DNA from: Prostheceraeus crozeri
Taxonomy: Eukaryota > Platyhelminthes > Polycladida > Euryleptidae
Direction: 5' to 3'
DNA: 64,000 bases
NCBI GenBank assembly: GCA_907163375.1
Contig: CAJQUW010001994.1
Location: 171,501-235,500, forward strand
The notes beneath the pieces are model-generated. The model had not been told where the DNA came from. It ran no database searches and worked only from the letters and a program-made list of their open reading frames with translations. Of this stretch, positions 38,969-51,814 are shown piece after piece. Position 1 is the first letter of the stretch, and each line of letters starts with the position of its first letter. A program made the translations under genes and the position numbers.

Positions 38969-41900
38969 ATGGAAAAACCAAATTTAAAAAAATTATATTC
39001 GCCCGCATCATCCTTCCTGTTCTTCTTATTCGACGAGATCAACGGGATTTGAAAATGAATGTTTTGATAATAATAATAATCCATGTATAGATGTAAATAT
39101 TTTATTTGAATTACAGGCCGAAATATTTAGAGAACAAACAATAGGTTTACCTTCTATAGAAACTAACTATTGTATTTTCCCGGGGGATCCATTTATTAAA
39201 TTTATGGATATTGTAAGTAAGTATAATGATGTGGCTTATGTAGAATTAAATAAAGAAAATATGGTTATGATAGGTCATAATAATTTTTATGGTTTTATTA
39301 GAGCAGTGTTACCAATTAGTAATACTGATTGGATAGAAACTAAAATTATCAATTATATCAATATTAAAGAATTAGTTAAAAAATTAAAATCGTTTTCAAA
39401 GGAAAAAGTAAGATTATTAGTTGATGAACAAAACCAATATAACATTCACATAGAGAGTAAAAAAACATAAAGAAGATTTGTTATGTCAAGTTTATTATAG
39501 AGATACAATTTATAAACAACAAACATTAGAAATGCCCCAAAGATATGATGATGATACATATATAGGATAATATTCAAACTTAAATATCAATTTGTTAAAA
39601 TCCTATATAAATGGGTTATCACAACAAGGAAAAATTTATATGTGGACTACACCTTATACTATTAACAATGACCATAATCATAATAATTTTAAAGAATCCT
39701 ATAATAATAATTTTAAAGAATCTTATAATAATAATGATGATAATAATGTTGATAATAATATAGATGATGATTCTGAAACATCTGAAAAAGGTGTAAATGG
39801 TAAAAAATATTATAAAAATATTAGTAATTATAAAAATTTAAGTGAAGAAAAATTTATATCTCAACATGATATTAATACTGCATATAATCAAAATTTATCT
39901 AAATTTCATTTTCTTATAATTGAAAATAATAATGATGGAATAGTTGAAGATACTGTTGGACAACTATGTGTCGGGTCTGCAAAATTTAAATTAGGATTTA
40001 CATCTAACCAATTTAAAATTTTATCATCTTTAATAAAAACTAAAAATGATTCAGATTATGGTGGTGTTATTAAATTTTCCAAAAGAGATCAAAGACCAAT
40101 ATTTTTCTCTATTATATTATTATCAAATAATAAATATAATTTGGAATTAGATATTCCTATCAGGGAATGGCATCCTATACCAAAAAGTGTAATTTATGAT
40201 GTTGAAGAATCAATTTATGATGATGATGAAGAATCAATAGTTAGTGAAAATAAATTTAAATTATCTTTTGATAAAATGTTATAGGATAAAACTTATTATG
40301 ATAAAACTTAATATGATAAAACTTAATGTGATAAAGAAAATAAAATAGCTAAAGAACGTGAAATATATAATAATATAAAATAACTCTCAAGAACTTGATA
40401 TTATAATGTTTATATCTAAAATTGAAACACAAATTTTTTCTTTAAAAAATAAAAAAATGGAAAATACCAAGTTTTATTGTAACTTATGTAAAAAAAGTTG
40501 CAAACAAAAAGAAGTTATCAATCTCATTTACAAAGTAAATTGCATTTACAAAATGTAGATCGAGTTGATGAAGGAAATATATTAAAATTAAATAATTATA
40601 AAAACTATCTAGAAACATTACCTACTGATATAAAAGTTAAAAAAATATTTGATGATTATTCACATTCGGAATATAAAAAAGTTTTTAATAGTGAAGATGA
40701 ACATGTACCAGATGGAAGGTATTTATTTAGCGATACTGATGAATTTAACGAAATAGATGAATTTGATGAAACTAAAAAACCGATGAAGCGGAGCGAACCG
40801 AAGGTTCTAGGGCTTCGCCAGTAACAGATATAAAATATTTATTTAATGAATCTGTTGAACATAATGAAACCGATGAAACTTTTTATAATGTATTAACAAA
40901 CTTTTTCAAAATATTTAAGAAATCTTTCAAATGTTATATGAATCTAGAAGTACTTTATACAAAAAATGGACCTGATGGAATTCCTGAAGAAATAATACAA
41001 GGACATTTTACAAATTCGCAAGAAATTCATAATGTAAATGATATACAACCTATATTTGAACAAATGATACATAAACTAGAAAATTGTATAATTGTAGCCC
41101 AGTTACGTGAATCTGGTTGGAGATTTGTTAAAATACTATCTAAGAAAATAGTAATTGATAAATATAAAAATAGTACTGGTGGTAGTTATGTTCCTTTACC
41201 TTTCAGTTCACCACAAATAATCAACATAAAAATGAAGATGATTATTGTTTTCTGTGGAGTATTATAGCACATTTACATCCTGCAGAATATCACAAAGAAA
41301 GACTAAGTCATTATAATAAAGAAGAATATATAAAGGAATTTGATCTTTCGGATGGTTTAGATGAATTTCCATATGATTATAATAGGTTAACAAAGTTTCA
41401 TAAAAAGAATAAAAATTTAATAGAAGTAAATGTTTTTGAATTAAATGTGAATTATGTTTCTATTGGTAAAATTACTCCACTTTACTCAGATTCAAAAAAA
41501 TTTTATTTGAATAATAAAAATTTATGTCAATCAGAAATAGTATACAATAAAAGAGGAAATGACATGCATCATAATATTTTTTACCAAGGAAATATAATAT
41601 GTACTGAAAAATTTGAAATTATAAAAACACTATCACCAATAATGATTAATCATAATAATTATAAAGGACGTAATTATGATTACAATTATTCATCTTTATC
41701 TTCAGAATATCAACAAAAATTACAAAATTTAAATGAAAGTTTACAAAAATGTAAAACAGATTATCAACAAAAAACAAAATTATTAGTACAAGAATATGGC
41801 CATAAATATCAAAATAAGATAGAAACGATTCAAAAATTAAATGAGGACAATAAAGAATTAAATAATGAAGAAAATGAAACCAATCAAAAAATAAATGAAT

Positions 41901-44900
41901 GTTTAAAAAATGTCAACAACAATATAAAGAACAATATGATAAAGAATATAGTTATCAGTTACAAATATTAAATCAAAATTATCAACAGTCTGAAAAAGAT
42001 TTACAAAGATATATCGACTTAACACATGAAATATATAAAGATAAATTTGAAAAATTAAAACAAACAAAACAACCAGCACAAGCGAATATATTATATTATC
42101 AGGGTCATTTTATATTGTGTAAAGATGTTTCTATATTTACAAAAACTTCAGATAATGCTAATTTTCCCTGTCTCCAATGTATGACGAGCTTTAGAACTAA
42201 AGAAGAAATGAATAAACATTTGGAGAATTGTCAACAAAATGAAGCAGTTGAAAATACTTTTCCTAAAGATGATTATTTAATATATAATAGACATTATTTG
42301 AAAAATAAAGTACCCTTTACTATTTATTGTGATTTCGAAGCATATAATGTTAACATGACACAAAATTCTGATAATGGTACGGGCCAAGCCCTAGAACCTT
42401 CGGTTTGTAAATATGAAAAAAGTGCACCTGAAAAAAGTGTATCTGAACAAAGTAAAGAAAAATATTTATTTGAACAAAAACCATTATGTTGGGGAATGTA
42501 CATTCATTCAAATTATCCTGAATTATTTAAATAAGAATATTATCAATACTATGGTGAAGATAGTTCAGAAATGTTTACAAAGAAAGTAGAAGAATTACAA
42601 GGACGTTTTTCACAATTGCTTGAAACAAATATACCAATGCATTTCATCCATTAACGGATGAAGAAAGAAAACATTTTTATAATGAAATAAAATGTTTTTA
42701 CTGTGGAAAAGAATTTACAAATAATTATAAAACTGGCAGAGGTAGATATCTTGATAAGCGAAGCGACGGCTCTGCCGACAAAGTATAAGATCATGATCAT
42801 CTAAATGGATTATATAGAGGTGCAGCACATAATTCTTGTAATCTTAATGCTAATAAATTTAAATATAACTTTGTTCCTCTATATTTCTATAATGGTTCTA
42901 AATATGATTTCCATTTAATAATGAAAGATTTATTTTCATCTGAAAAAATACAACAACAACAAATAAATGTACTATGTAAAATAGAAGAAGAATATTTTTC
43001 AATGCAATTAGGTTGTATTAGAATTTTAGATGCATTTAGATTTTTTACTCCTTATTCATTAGATGTTATGGGAAAAACTTTGAAACCTGAACAATGTAAA
43101 ATATGAAATAAATATAATCTAAAACCTTTAAAAGGCATATTTCCGTATGAATATATAACTGGAGATATAAATAAAATAAATGAAATAATGAAAGAACAAA
43201 AACTTCCTCCAATAAATAAATTTAAATCAACATTAAAACAATCACAATTATCTGAAGAAGATTATGCAGAAGCTGAAAAAAATTGGAGAGAGTTAAATTG
43301 TAAAACAATGTATGATTATACAATGAAATATCTTAAGATAGATGTGTTAATACTAGCTGATCTATTTGAAAACTTTCGTGATATGTGTTTAGAATATTAC
43401 GGAATAGATCCATGTTATTGTTATTCTACACCAGGTTTAACATGGTTAGCAGGATTAAAACATACTGGTGTTAAACTTAAGCATTATAAAGAAAATACAT
43501 ATGATAAATTATTATTTTTTGAATCTGGTATTAGAGGTGGAGTTTCATCAGTTTTAGGTAATAGATATGTTAAATGTTACAATAAAGAAGTAAATCCTGA
43601 TGATTATGGAATAATGAAACCTTTATCTCCAGAAGAAAGCGATCAGTTTATAAAATTGTTTAATCAAAATATAGAAAGATTTATATCAAATGAAGTTAGT
43701 CAAGCAGCAGTTGATGAAATCATGAGAGAAAACTATTTGTTATATTATGGTTTTAATAGCTTATATTCTTCTTGCATGATACAAGAATTACCAACAGGTG
43801 AAATGACATGGTGTAATATTCTTGATTATCAAAAAACATATGATGGAAATTATAATTTTGGTTATATATATGAAGTTGATTTAGTATACCCTGATTATAT
43901 AAAAGGCGCAACAAAATATTATCCTTTCTGTCCCGAAAACAAAATTCCCAATATAGAAGATTTTACAGATTATCAAAAATCTATAATTCCTAAGAAATAC
44001 AGACCAACAAAAAAACTTATGTTAACACAAGGTAATAAAGGAAAGTATGTTGTTGAAGGAAGAATGCTAGATTGGTATTTAGAACATGGAATGATTCTCA
44101 CTAAAATACATCGAAAACTAGAGTATAGAAAATCTAAATGGTTAAAAAATTATATAGAGTTCAATATTGAAAAACGTAAAATAGCTAAAAAAAATAAAGA
44201 TTATTTTGGAAACGTATTCTTTAAATTAATGAATAATGCATTTTATGGTAAAACTTTAGAAAATGTGCGTAATAGACAAAATATTGAAATAGTTTATGAT
44301 AAAGATAGGTTTCAAAATTTAACAAGGAAACCTACATATAAAAGAACTACTAGATTTAGTGATAATCTATGTGCTGTACATTTACGTCGAATCAGCGTAA
44401 AACATGATAAGTTTAATTTTATAGGATTCACTATATTAGAATTAGCTAAACAATTTATGTATAAATTTATATATGATTATTTAGCACCTGCTTATGGCAA
44501 AAACTATAAATTACACTTTACAGATACCGATTCTGTTTTCTTAGAATTAACAATACCGTATAACAGAAATTAATAAGATAAAAGATATCATTCATCCTTC
44601 TGATTTATGTAAAGTAAAAGATGAACTAGAAGGAAATGAAGATTTCATAACAGAAGCTATATTTTTAAAAACTAAATGTTATTGTTATAATACAACTAAT
44701 AATATTAAAACACATAAAACATTAAAAGGAATTTCAAAGGCATCAGTGGCTAATCAAATAACATTTCAAGATTATAAAAATGTATTATTTAATAATGAAA
44801 TAAAAACAGCATGTAATTATAGACTTAATTCAAAGAAACATAAAATGTATTTAAAAGAGGAACATAAATTAGCATTAGATCCATTTGATGATAAAAGAAA

Positions 44901-44937
44901 AATTTTACCTGATGGAATAATTACTTCACCTTTTTAA
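38969..44937 (+). CDS. DNA polymerase B (copy B; broken region, no transposon)
   Basis: Same part order as copy A: finger FPCLQCMTSFRTKEEMNKHL (~42164), exonuclease motif YCDFEAYN (~42328), HNH-like block (~42690-42860), and a long palm stretch with TPGLTWLAG, FYGKTLENVRNRQN and FTDTDSVFLEL (43188-44573 is the longest open part, 461 residues), then the C-terminal LALDPFDDKRKILPDG. Broken in roughly six to eight places. The site near 44691 is the empty counterpart of the transposon insertion. The Asn-rich NNFKESYN repeat has two units here and three in copy A. Confidence 0.8.
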
Positions 44938-45024
44938 TTTTCTAATTTCTAAGATAGACAAATTTGATATATATATATAAAATAAAAAAATAAAATATTA
45001 TAACACTATATTTGTATATTTTTA

Positions 45025-45720
45025 TCACTCGGTAAACAAATGTTCTATAACTCTATCATGAATTTTTTTATCAATATTAATTGTAATAAAGCCATAATCT
45101 TTTGACCAAGCATTGTTACACGATTGTTTAAATTCATCTTTATTTCTTACGCATAAATCTCTCAACAAATTACTTAAGTTTCTTGCATTTATTTCAAATA
45201 GTATAAATATATTTGCATTCTTTCTAATAACACTTCCGTCTAATGAATACATACTTTGTGTTAAATAAAATACACTACAGTTATTATGTCTACCTCTTGT
45301 GAAATAATTTCTCTGAACTGACTGATTTCTATCATTAACACAATCATCAAAAATTACACAATGTTTCATTGTTTTCTCTAGTTTACTAGAATCTTGCATT
45401 TTACCACTATCATCCATTAATTGCATCTTTATGTGTTTATTTTTATTAGATTCTACTAACTGATCATTTTTTGCTGCTTCTTCACACCACGAACTTATTT
45501 CTTCTTCATCTTCAGATTTTTCATATTCTTTGAATAATGAAGCAATTGCTGTTTTTTTAAGATTATTTTCAAATCCATATTTTAAAAATTGATAGACGGG
45601 TTGTTCTGCTGTTGTTGTATAAATTATAAGATTGTTATAATCCAAAAAATTTGGAGTCGTTAAAATTTTAAATAATAGATACGTTTTTCCACAACCTGAT
45701 CTTCCACAAATAACTGACAA
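45025..45720 (-). CDS. packaging ATPase (copy B)
   Basis: Same as 31938-32633 with a handful of substitutions. Walker A GRSGCGKT and Walker B CVIFDDCV are kept. Open along its whole length. Confidence 0.85.
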   Translation of the reverse strand: MSVICGRSGCGKTYLLFKILTTPNFLDYNNLIIYTTTAEQPVYQFLKYGFENNLKKTAIASLFKEYEKSEDEEEISSWCEEAAKNDQLVESNKNKHIKMQLMDDSGKMQDSSKLEKTMKHCVIFDDCVNDRNQSVQRNYFTRGRHNNCSVFYLTQSMYSLDGSVIRKNANIFILFEINARNLSNLLRDLCVRNKDEFKQSCNNAWSKDYGFITINIDKKIHDRVIEHLFTE

Positions 45721-45903
45721 AACTTTATTAGATAAATTTAGATGATGATTAAATTTAAGTTTTTTTTTATTTAATGGGGTACTTCACTCATTTTTTAATA
45801 AAAAATTTCAATTTTAATTTTTTAATTTTTTGTTTTTAAAGAAGAAGAATAAGAAGAATAATAATAAGGAGAAAATTAAACTTCTCTAGCTGCGCGTGGG
45901 AGT

Positions 45904-46703
45904 TTATACCTCCCGAACCAAAAGATCTATCATAATCTCTTCACCTCCAAAATTTATTTCTTGTCCTTTCTCATCAGTGATTCTAATGTTAATGTTGTTA
46001 ACAGTTTTTCTTGTAATAGGAAAATATATTAATGTTTGTGGAAATACATTTAATCTATAACCAATGGGTACAGTAAAAGCTGGAAAACTGAATGTTAAAT
46101 TTGATAATTTACCATTTATATATCCTCCTTCAATAATGTCACAATGTACAACAATTGAATTTATTTCAGTTATTTTTGGAATCTTCTCACCTAAATGATA
46201 ACCTTGACTATAGGTTTGTTTATTAAATGACAATTTATTTTTTTTTTATTTGACAATGATCTATCATGATTAAAATCAACTTGATGATTTTCGTCTAAAG
46301 TAAGAGAAAATTTATTAACTGCCGGTTCAACTGCGAAATGTAATTGTTTCTTATCTTTAAATGGTATACCTAAATGTCTCTTAATTTCATTTGATATTGA
46401 TTCAACTTCGTAAGAACCAGGAAGAAAAGTTAGCATTTTCCATGTTTTGCCTTTATCAGTAGAATATCTAAATTGATCAGTCACATCTTTGATAACGTTT
46501 TGAATAGTGTTAAATGTGGAGAAACTAGTCAATGCAATTTGATAATTTTTATTTTGTTCCAAATGTAGAATGGGTTCTAAATTACAAGTGTGTGATGAAG
46601 TTGTTGTTATAATTTTTACCGTCGTACTAAATTTTGATGAACCCAAAATCTCTGTTAGATTTTCTAAATGATAATTAATTTTGTCTAAATCTGCTGAACA
46701 CAT
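45904..46703 (-). CDS. penton-like minor capsid protein (copy B; broken region)
   Basis: Matches 32820-33608 at both ends (NKNYQIALTSFSTFNTIQNV; NINIRITDEKGQEINFGGEE). Broken in this copy, whole in copy A. Confidence 0.6.
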
Positions 46704-46736
46704 TTTTTAGTTAAAATTTTGAATAAATATCTTTTA

Positions 46737-47626
46737 TAAAAAATTAAAAACAACAACATATTTCAGCTATACTTTTATAATCCTCTTCATTTAGAATCTT
46801 CTTTTCTAACAGTCTTTTCAATATAGCATGAATTTCATTGAAACTAGAATTATGTCCTTCTTTTATTGCAGATATTAAAATATTTAATCTATTTAGTAAT
46901 TCTCGTGGATCATCTGGTAAAAATACAGTTGTTTCTGTTTTAAAACCTTTTCCTACTTTAACTCCCGTTGATAATAAATTTTCTAATTCTTTCTAACGTC
47001 TAAGAGTTTTTCCTGCTTTAACTCTATCGAACATAGCTTTATATTTTATGAGATCATCTACAGCATAATTATTTAAGTCTGCTCCTCTTAAAAGATCAAC
47101 AAAACTTCTATCTAAACTAAAAGGAGATTCATCTGGTGAAAAAATTTAACCTCGAAAAGGTTGTGGAAATATTTCTTTTTGTCCGAGATAAAATCTAGGT
47201 ATTGTTTTTCCATCTATAAATGAAATAGAATGTTCAAATTGCATAGATTTTGGTAATTTCTTATTAATGTTTGATTCTAGTAATCCAGTCATCTAATATA
47301 GTTTTGTGCTCTGGATCTGTTATATCAATTTGTTTATCATTATTTGTAAGTTCTTTTTCAAGAGTTTTAAATGGTTTCATAGTTTTTTCAAAATCAGTTT
47401 TTACTTGCTCGGTTTGCTGCATTTTTTCAAACATATCAGATTGAATACCAGCTTTTATCATTCTATGTTGAAGATGATTTTCTTTCATAATATTTCTTTG
47501 TTTTATTAACTCGTCTAACTGTTTAATTCTTTTTTGATTATCAGCTTTAATTTTATCCATTTTTAAAATATAATATTTGAATTTTGTGGTAACATTGGAA
47601 TACAACAAAAACATTTTACTGAACAA
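46737..47626 (-). CDS. coiled-coil Polinton protein (copy B; broken region)
   Basis: Counterpart of 33649-34533, with the same N-terminal coiled coil and C-terminal PDDP block. More decayed than copy A. Confidence 0.55.
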
Positions 47627-47681
47627 ATTATTTTTTTATTGCTTTGTTGTCTGACATCTTTTCGTTTAAAGTTTTCTCGCT

Positions 47682-48257
47682 TTAAGTTTTGTTTAATAAC
47701 GTTTTGCTTAAATTTTCGCTTAAAGATTTTAGCTCTTCTAAAAAAATTTTATCATTTTCTTCATTAGAATTTTTACCATCACTAAAAGTTTTACCATCAC
47801 TAGAAATTTTGCCATTCTTTTTATTCTTATCATCAACTTTTTCTGACTGTAATTGAAATGATATTTGATTTACTTCATTAACTATTTGATCAAATTTTTC
47901 AATCTTATCTAACGTAATAACATTATCATCACATACTCCTTGAAAGTAGTAATGTAATTTGTCATAGACTTCTTTAATATGTAAATGCTTAGTTTTTAAT
48001 GATTTTCGTTTCCTAGTTATTAAAGATTTATCTAACATTGTAACAAGTGAAGTTGCAAAAACACCCGTACCTGTTAAAGCTGTAGCAACTACTGGAATTA
48101 CTAAAACACCTGAAGATATAACAATTGTTAAAGCACCTAAACTTATTGTAAAGAATATGCCAATTCCTTGTGTTACATTCTTAACATTAGACCATCTCTT
48201 TCTTAATTTTTTATAATGCTCTAATCTTAATAATAATTGAGATTCTTTATCTTTCAT
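47682..48257 (-). CDS. two-helix membrane protein, 191 aa (copy B)
   Basis: Counterpart of 34589-35170, nearly identical and open along its whole length. Confidence 0.55.
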   Translation of the reverse strand: MKDKESQLLLRLEHYKKLRKRWSNVKNVTQGIGIFFTISLGALTIVISSGVLVIPVVATALTGTGVFATSLVTMLDKSLITRKRKSLKTKHLHIKEVYDKLHYYFQGVCDDNVITLDKIEKFDQIVNEVNQISFQLQSEKVDDKNKKNGKISSDGKTFSDGKNSNEENDKIFLEELKSLSENLSKTLLNKT

Positions 48258-48315
48258 ATACCTAACTCAATCTTTATGTTTTTCTTTGTTCATCTTTTCG
48301 ATGTTCATTTCATAT

Positions 48316-48879
48316 GATAACGAAGGATATATTCTTGCGGTTTCTTCCACTTTTGCTTCATCCACTTTTGTTTCTTCCATTTTTAAAGAAATATTTTTAG
48401 TCACATAATTTTAGTTATCTCATATTTTAAAAACCTGAAAAATGGATTTAAAAGACGTTTTTAAAAATACCAATTTTTGTTGATGTTGTGTCCTGGAACG
48501 GTCATGATTTTAAGGGTAAAATGTCATAATCACAAATTTGAGATTCTTAACTTTTATGATTTTCGGTGTCCTGGAACGGTCATGATTTTAAGGGTGAAAA
48601 TTGTAATTCTCAAATTTGAGATTTTGAAAAATTTGAAAAATTGGGTATTTTTAAAAACGCCTAAATTTATGTATTTAGGTCTTAAAAACCTAAAAAGGGT
48701 TCAAATGCATGAATTTATGTCGTTTTTTTGAAAAAATGGTACTTTTTAAATGGACTAAATTTATGAATTTAGGTCTTAAAAACCTGAAAAAGGGTCAAAA
48801 TTCATGAATTTATGTCGTTTTTAAAGATACTATTTTTTTGAATTTTATGGTGTCCTGGAACGGTCTTTTGCCCATTTCT
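48316..48879. repeat. right terminal inverted repeat of copy B (564 bp)
   Basis: Has the 16-mer at 48488, 48566 and 48850, and a second copy of the taaatttatgaattta block that copy A's right end lacks, making it closer to the left terminal repeat. Followed by AACCTT (48880-48885). Confidence 0.9.
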
Positions 48880-49192
48880 AACCTTATGTCTTCCGTTATG
48901 AATAATGATTGTCATTTACTTCGTGAACTTTTTACTTCAGTTGATCTAAGTACTCGTATTGCCACTCGTCGTGTGAATAGTTTACGTGCTCCTTTTGCAA
49001 AAACGCCGCGTTTTAAGAATTCCTTTATTAAATTTTGTAAATAGCTTTCTCACTTGTATTCTTACTTTTATTTGCCTATTCGCTGCCATTTGCACCTCAT
49101 GATTCTCTCTCACATGTATATTGACATCGATGTGATTTGTAATGTGCTTGCGGAGTTTGTCAGCGAGACAATAAAGAAATTCTATTCTATTG
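48880..49192 (+). mobile_element. CR1-like LINE, C-terminus and 3' end
   Basis: Continues the LINE broken at 15527. Reads HLLRELFTSVDLSTRIATRR, then PRFKNSFIKFCK and a stop at ~49042, the usual end of CR1-type ORF2. A short 3' region follows with AATAAAG (~49169) and a terminal ATTCT repeat (attctattctattg, 49179-49192), like the short-repeat tails of CR1/L2 elements. Confidence 0.75.
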
Positions 49193-51164
49193 TTTCGTTT
49201 CAGCATGGTGATGAGATTCAATGACTGATGAGTCATACTGATTTCAATATTGACGGCATGATCTGGGAGGCAGTTGAGTTATTGGACTGCTCAACATCTG
49301 TAGCAGGAAAAGGCTGAAGTAAGTAAAATTTGTGCTATTTTGTAGCCATTCGGCTTTAGAACCGCATGGGTCCGGCAGGTTACTAGGCGCTTCAAGGTAT
49401 AGAGCATCTTATACCTCATTTCGCCTATAATTCTGCTATAAGATATTGAGACCGCGACGTGCATAAAATCTATCAGGTCTTATCCATCTTTCAAATCCAA
49501 ACGTTCTTGCGTTTGATCTTAACGATCTGCTTCAGGATCTGAAAGATTGTAAAAATACTAAAATCTTGCATACCGAGTCTTGAACGTCTTACAAGAAAAG
49601 TTCAGTATAATCACAAGAGTCTTTAGCAAATTTTGGCTGTTTTTCGCAAGATCTATCGATTGGTGAACTTTTATTGGAATGTCCCTCTGATGAAGTGTTA
49701 AATTTATATCGATCTATCTAGATAACAGCCGATCGCCTTTCATAAATAATGTCACATTTCACGTATATATCGTTGTATTCCAACATCATCATGGAAATAG
49801 ATTGCTCATCTGAAGTTGACCAGAATGGAAATTGAATCAAGGTCCGGGAACTGCGTTGGGGCATGGACCACTAATGAAAAGCTTAGAATTGCACATGTGA
49901 CTGATTCTAACCCAATGATACAGCCGTTGACAAGTGTATCCACAAAATTAGACAGGTCGTCTCTTCTTCTGTTTCACTAAAAAAGAAAAATTGGAACATG
50001 TAACGTTAATGAAATGGCACAATCTGCTGACATAATATCATAGCAATCGAACAATGAGCAGGCAGCTCAACTTTAGGTACGCCAAATTGTGCGAAGTTTC
50101 AATGACTGCTTTCAACAGGATCACACACCAAAGAGACACAGTCGATGGATGTCAAGTTCTACAGAGAAGCCTGTTAACGTTTTTTCATGTGCCTGTTTTT
50201 ATGCGCCTTCAACTTTTTTTAAATAATGATCGGAGGTCACAACATCATCGAGAAAACTTTTGCGCAATGAATTCTTTGAATCTGAAGGAATCGTGGCAAT
50301 CGGAGAATTTTGAAGGAATTCACGGCAATCTGCAAGCAATTTTTCTCTATCTCTGCAAGGTATCAAAAATTTCTTTTTGCGCACTGTAAGTTCCTGCATG
50401 TGCCATCGTCTTGATACAGTTTGTATTTCTAGCAAAGTGATGCGCTTATCAATTTCTATGATCATCATAGAATTCAATCTAAGTCCTTCTTTGTGAGATT
50501 CATTGTCACAATTAAAATGTTCGCTATTTTCCGTTCGTTGCTCCTTTTCATAACGAAACGTACCGTCAGATGCAAAAGTAAGAGTGCATCTTAATTTATA
50601 AAATTTATCCCTTAAATCGGATATCGTAGTAGCCCATAAACTCAATGAAAAGTTTTGTGCAACTGATAATTAATGAGCTTACAAATTTCATTAACTCATA
50701 GGATTTTATCAGTAAAATTCTTGCTAGCTAGTAAATTTAGCTGCTGATAAAATTCTTTATGCAATAGACCCTTGCTGTCCGCATTCCCCTCAGCATAGAA
50801 ATTGATTGCTCTAGAATGGAAGTATCACTTCTAGAATGCAATACACAATAGCGGCACAAAACTCGTGCGCATTGCTACTTAAATACACTTGCCAACGGCA
50901 GAATTATTCGGTTGGAATCAGTCACATGTGCAATTCTAAGCTTTTCATTGGTCCTTTATGCCCCAACTTAGTTCCCCTGACCGTGCCGCGATCTTCAGTA
51001 AATTTCCAATGTAGTGACTTCAGATAAACAATCTACATTAGTCCTATACCCCTCAGTAACTTTCTCGTTCTCTTAGTGACTTTCCCTACATACCTCCCGT
51101 TATGAATGAATATTCTACATGTCTCAATTGCATCGTGTGACGTGAACGAATGAATCACAAATCA
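49193..51164. other. intergenic region with a long inverted repeat
   Basis: No gene supported. A 148-residue minus-strand frame (50199-50645) inside the inverted repeat has no recognisable domain; it may be part of a decayed element. Confidence 0.4.
49809..51023. repeat. 1.2-kb imperfect inverted repeat (arms ~130 bp)
   Basis: Left arm 49809-49940 and right arm 50882-51023 are inverse copies with mismatches. A shared core of 30 bp (aatgaaaagcttagaattgc plus acatgtgact) is exact. Could be ends of a non-autonomous DNA transposon or a diverged duplication in inverse orientation. Confidence 0.65.
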
Positions 51165-51560
51165 CCCTCGATTTCCACGATGGAAGAGTTCGTGCTAACA
51201 GATCAACGGTGGACAAACGGCTGCCGTTGTCATCAAAGCAACTTGGATGGTAAGCGTTATCTCTTGGAGGTTGTAACTCCCTTTGTTATTTCAATAACGA
51301 AGGAGCATAATACTATCATCCAGGATGACAAGACACGTCCGCACGTAGCACACCAGGTGGCAACAGCCCAGGAATTGAGTACCGCACATGGCCTTCACGT
51401 TCTCCTCATCTTTTACTGATCGAGCACGCGTGGGATGAGCTGAGTAAAAGGATGAAATACTCATATCCAGAACCAACAATGAGAAAGCGTTGAACAAGAA
51501 AGATTGGATGGATTCTATGAACATTATCGCGTTGCTAGACATTCATGAAATAAATTTTTA
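51165..51560 (+). pseudogene. Tc1/mariner-like transposase relic
   Basis: In one frame QDDKTRPHVAHQVATA matches the 'QDNARPHxA' catalytic Asp block of Tc1-like transposases. In another frame, shortly downstream, the sequence reads a WPSRSPHLL-type then IEHAWDEL block, the family's 'WPAxSPDLxPIEHxWDEL' region. So the relic carries a frameshift between them (near 51385-51410) and has lost the Asp of the last block. The N-terminal part is not recognisable. Confidence 0.6.
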
Positions 51561-51695
51561 TCATGTGATGGCTTGATGTTTTTTGATTAATGAAAATAAT
51601 TGCTCCTGTAAATCTAAGTATAAAGATTTTTTGTCACGCATAATCTACCCGTATAATGCCGATGAACGTACAGCATATTAGATCTTTTCATCAGA

Positions 51696-51814
51696 GTTGG
51701 AAGTAGGTCATGGGTCAAGTGTGGGTCAACTTTCTGTGAAAAGTTGGTAGGTCACGCACTAAGTCGCGCTAGTCGTGGGTAGGCCCACAATCGGTCACCC
51801 ACTTCCAAATCTGC
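51696..51814. repeat. imperfect hairpin, MITE-like
   Basis: ttggaagtaggtcatgggtc on the left pairs with the inverse of gtgacc/cccacttccaa on the right. The interior is rich in gtgggtc. Probably the remnant of a small inverted-repeat element. Confidence 0.4.

Larger units (their letters stand above)
35804..48879. mobile_element. AT-rich Polinton, copy B (left-truncated tandem duplicate)
   Basis: Starts inside the ~42-bp repeat array (equivalent to ~20103 of copy A) and runs to a complete right terminus, followed by AACCTT and LINE. Almost identical to copy A by eye. It lacks the left terminal repeat, protease, integrase and phospholipase parts. It has no recombinase transposon, so the duplication came before that insertion. 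Broken in many places, similar to copy A, with some genes better kept (fibre-like gene, parts of the polymerase) and some worse (penton-like). Confidence 0.9.

Noticed and set aside
1-48879. Idea that the ATPase, protease and polymerase genes mark a phage or bacterial prophage
   Set aside because: The capsid type, adenain-like protease, retroviral-type integrase, 6-bp duplication in a LINE and intron signals all point to Polintons in an animal genome.
50199-50645. 148-residue frame as a host gene
   Set aside because: No domain, no upstream promoter signs, and it sits inside an inverted-repeat element, so it stays unassigned.
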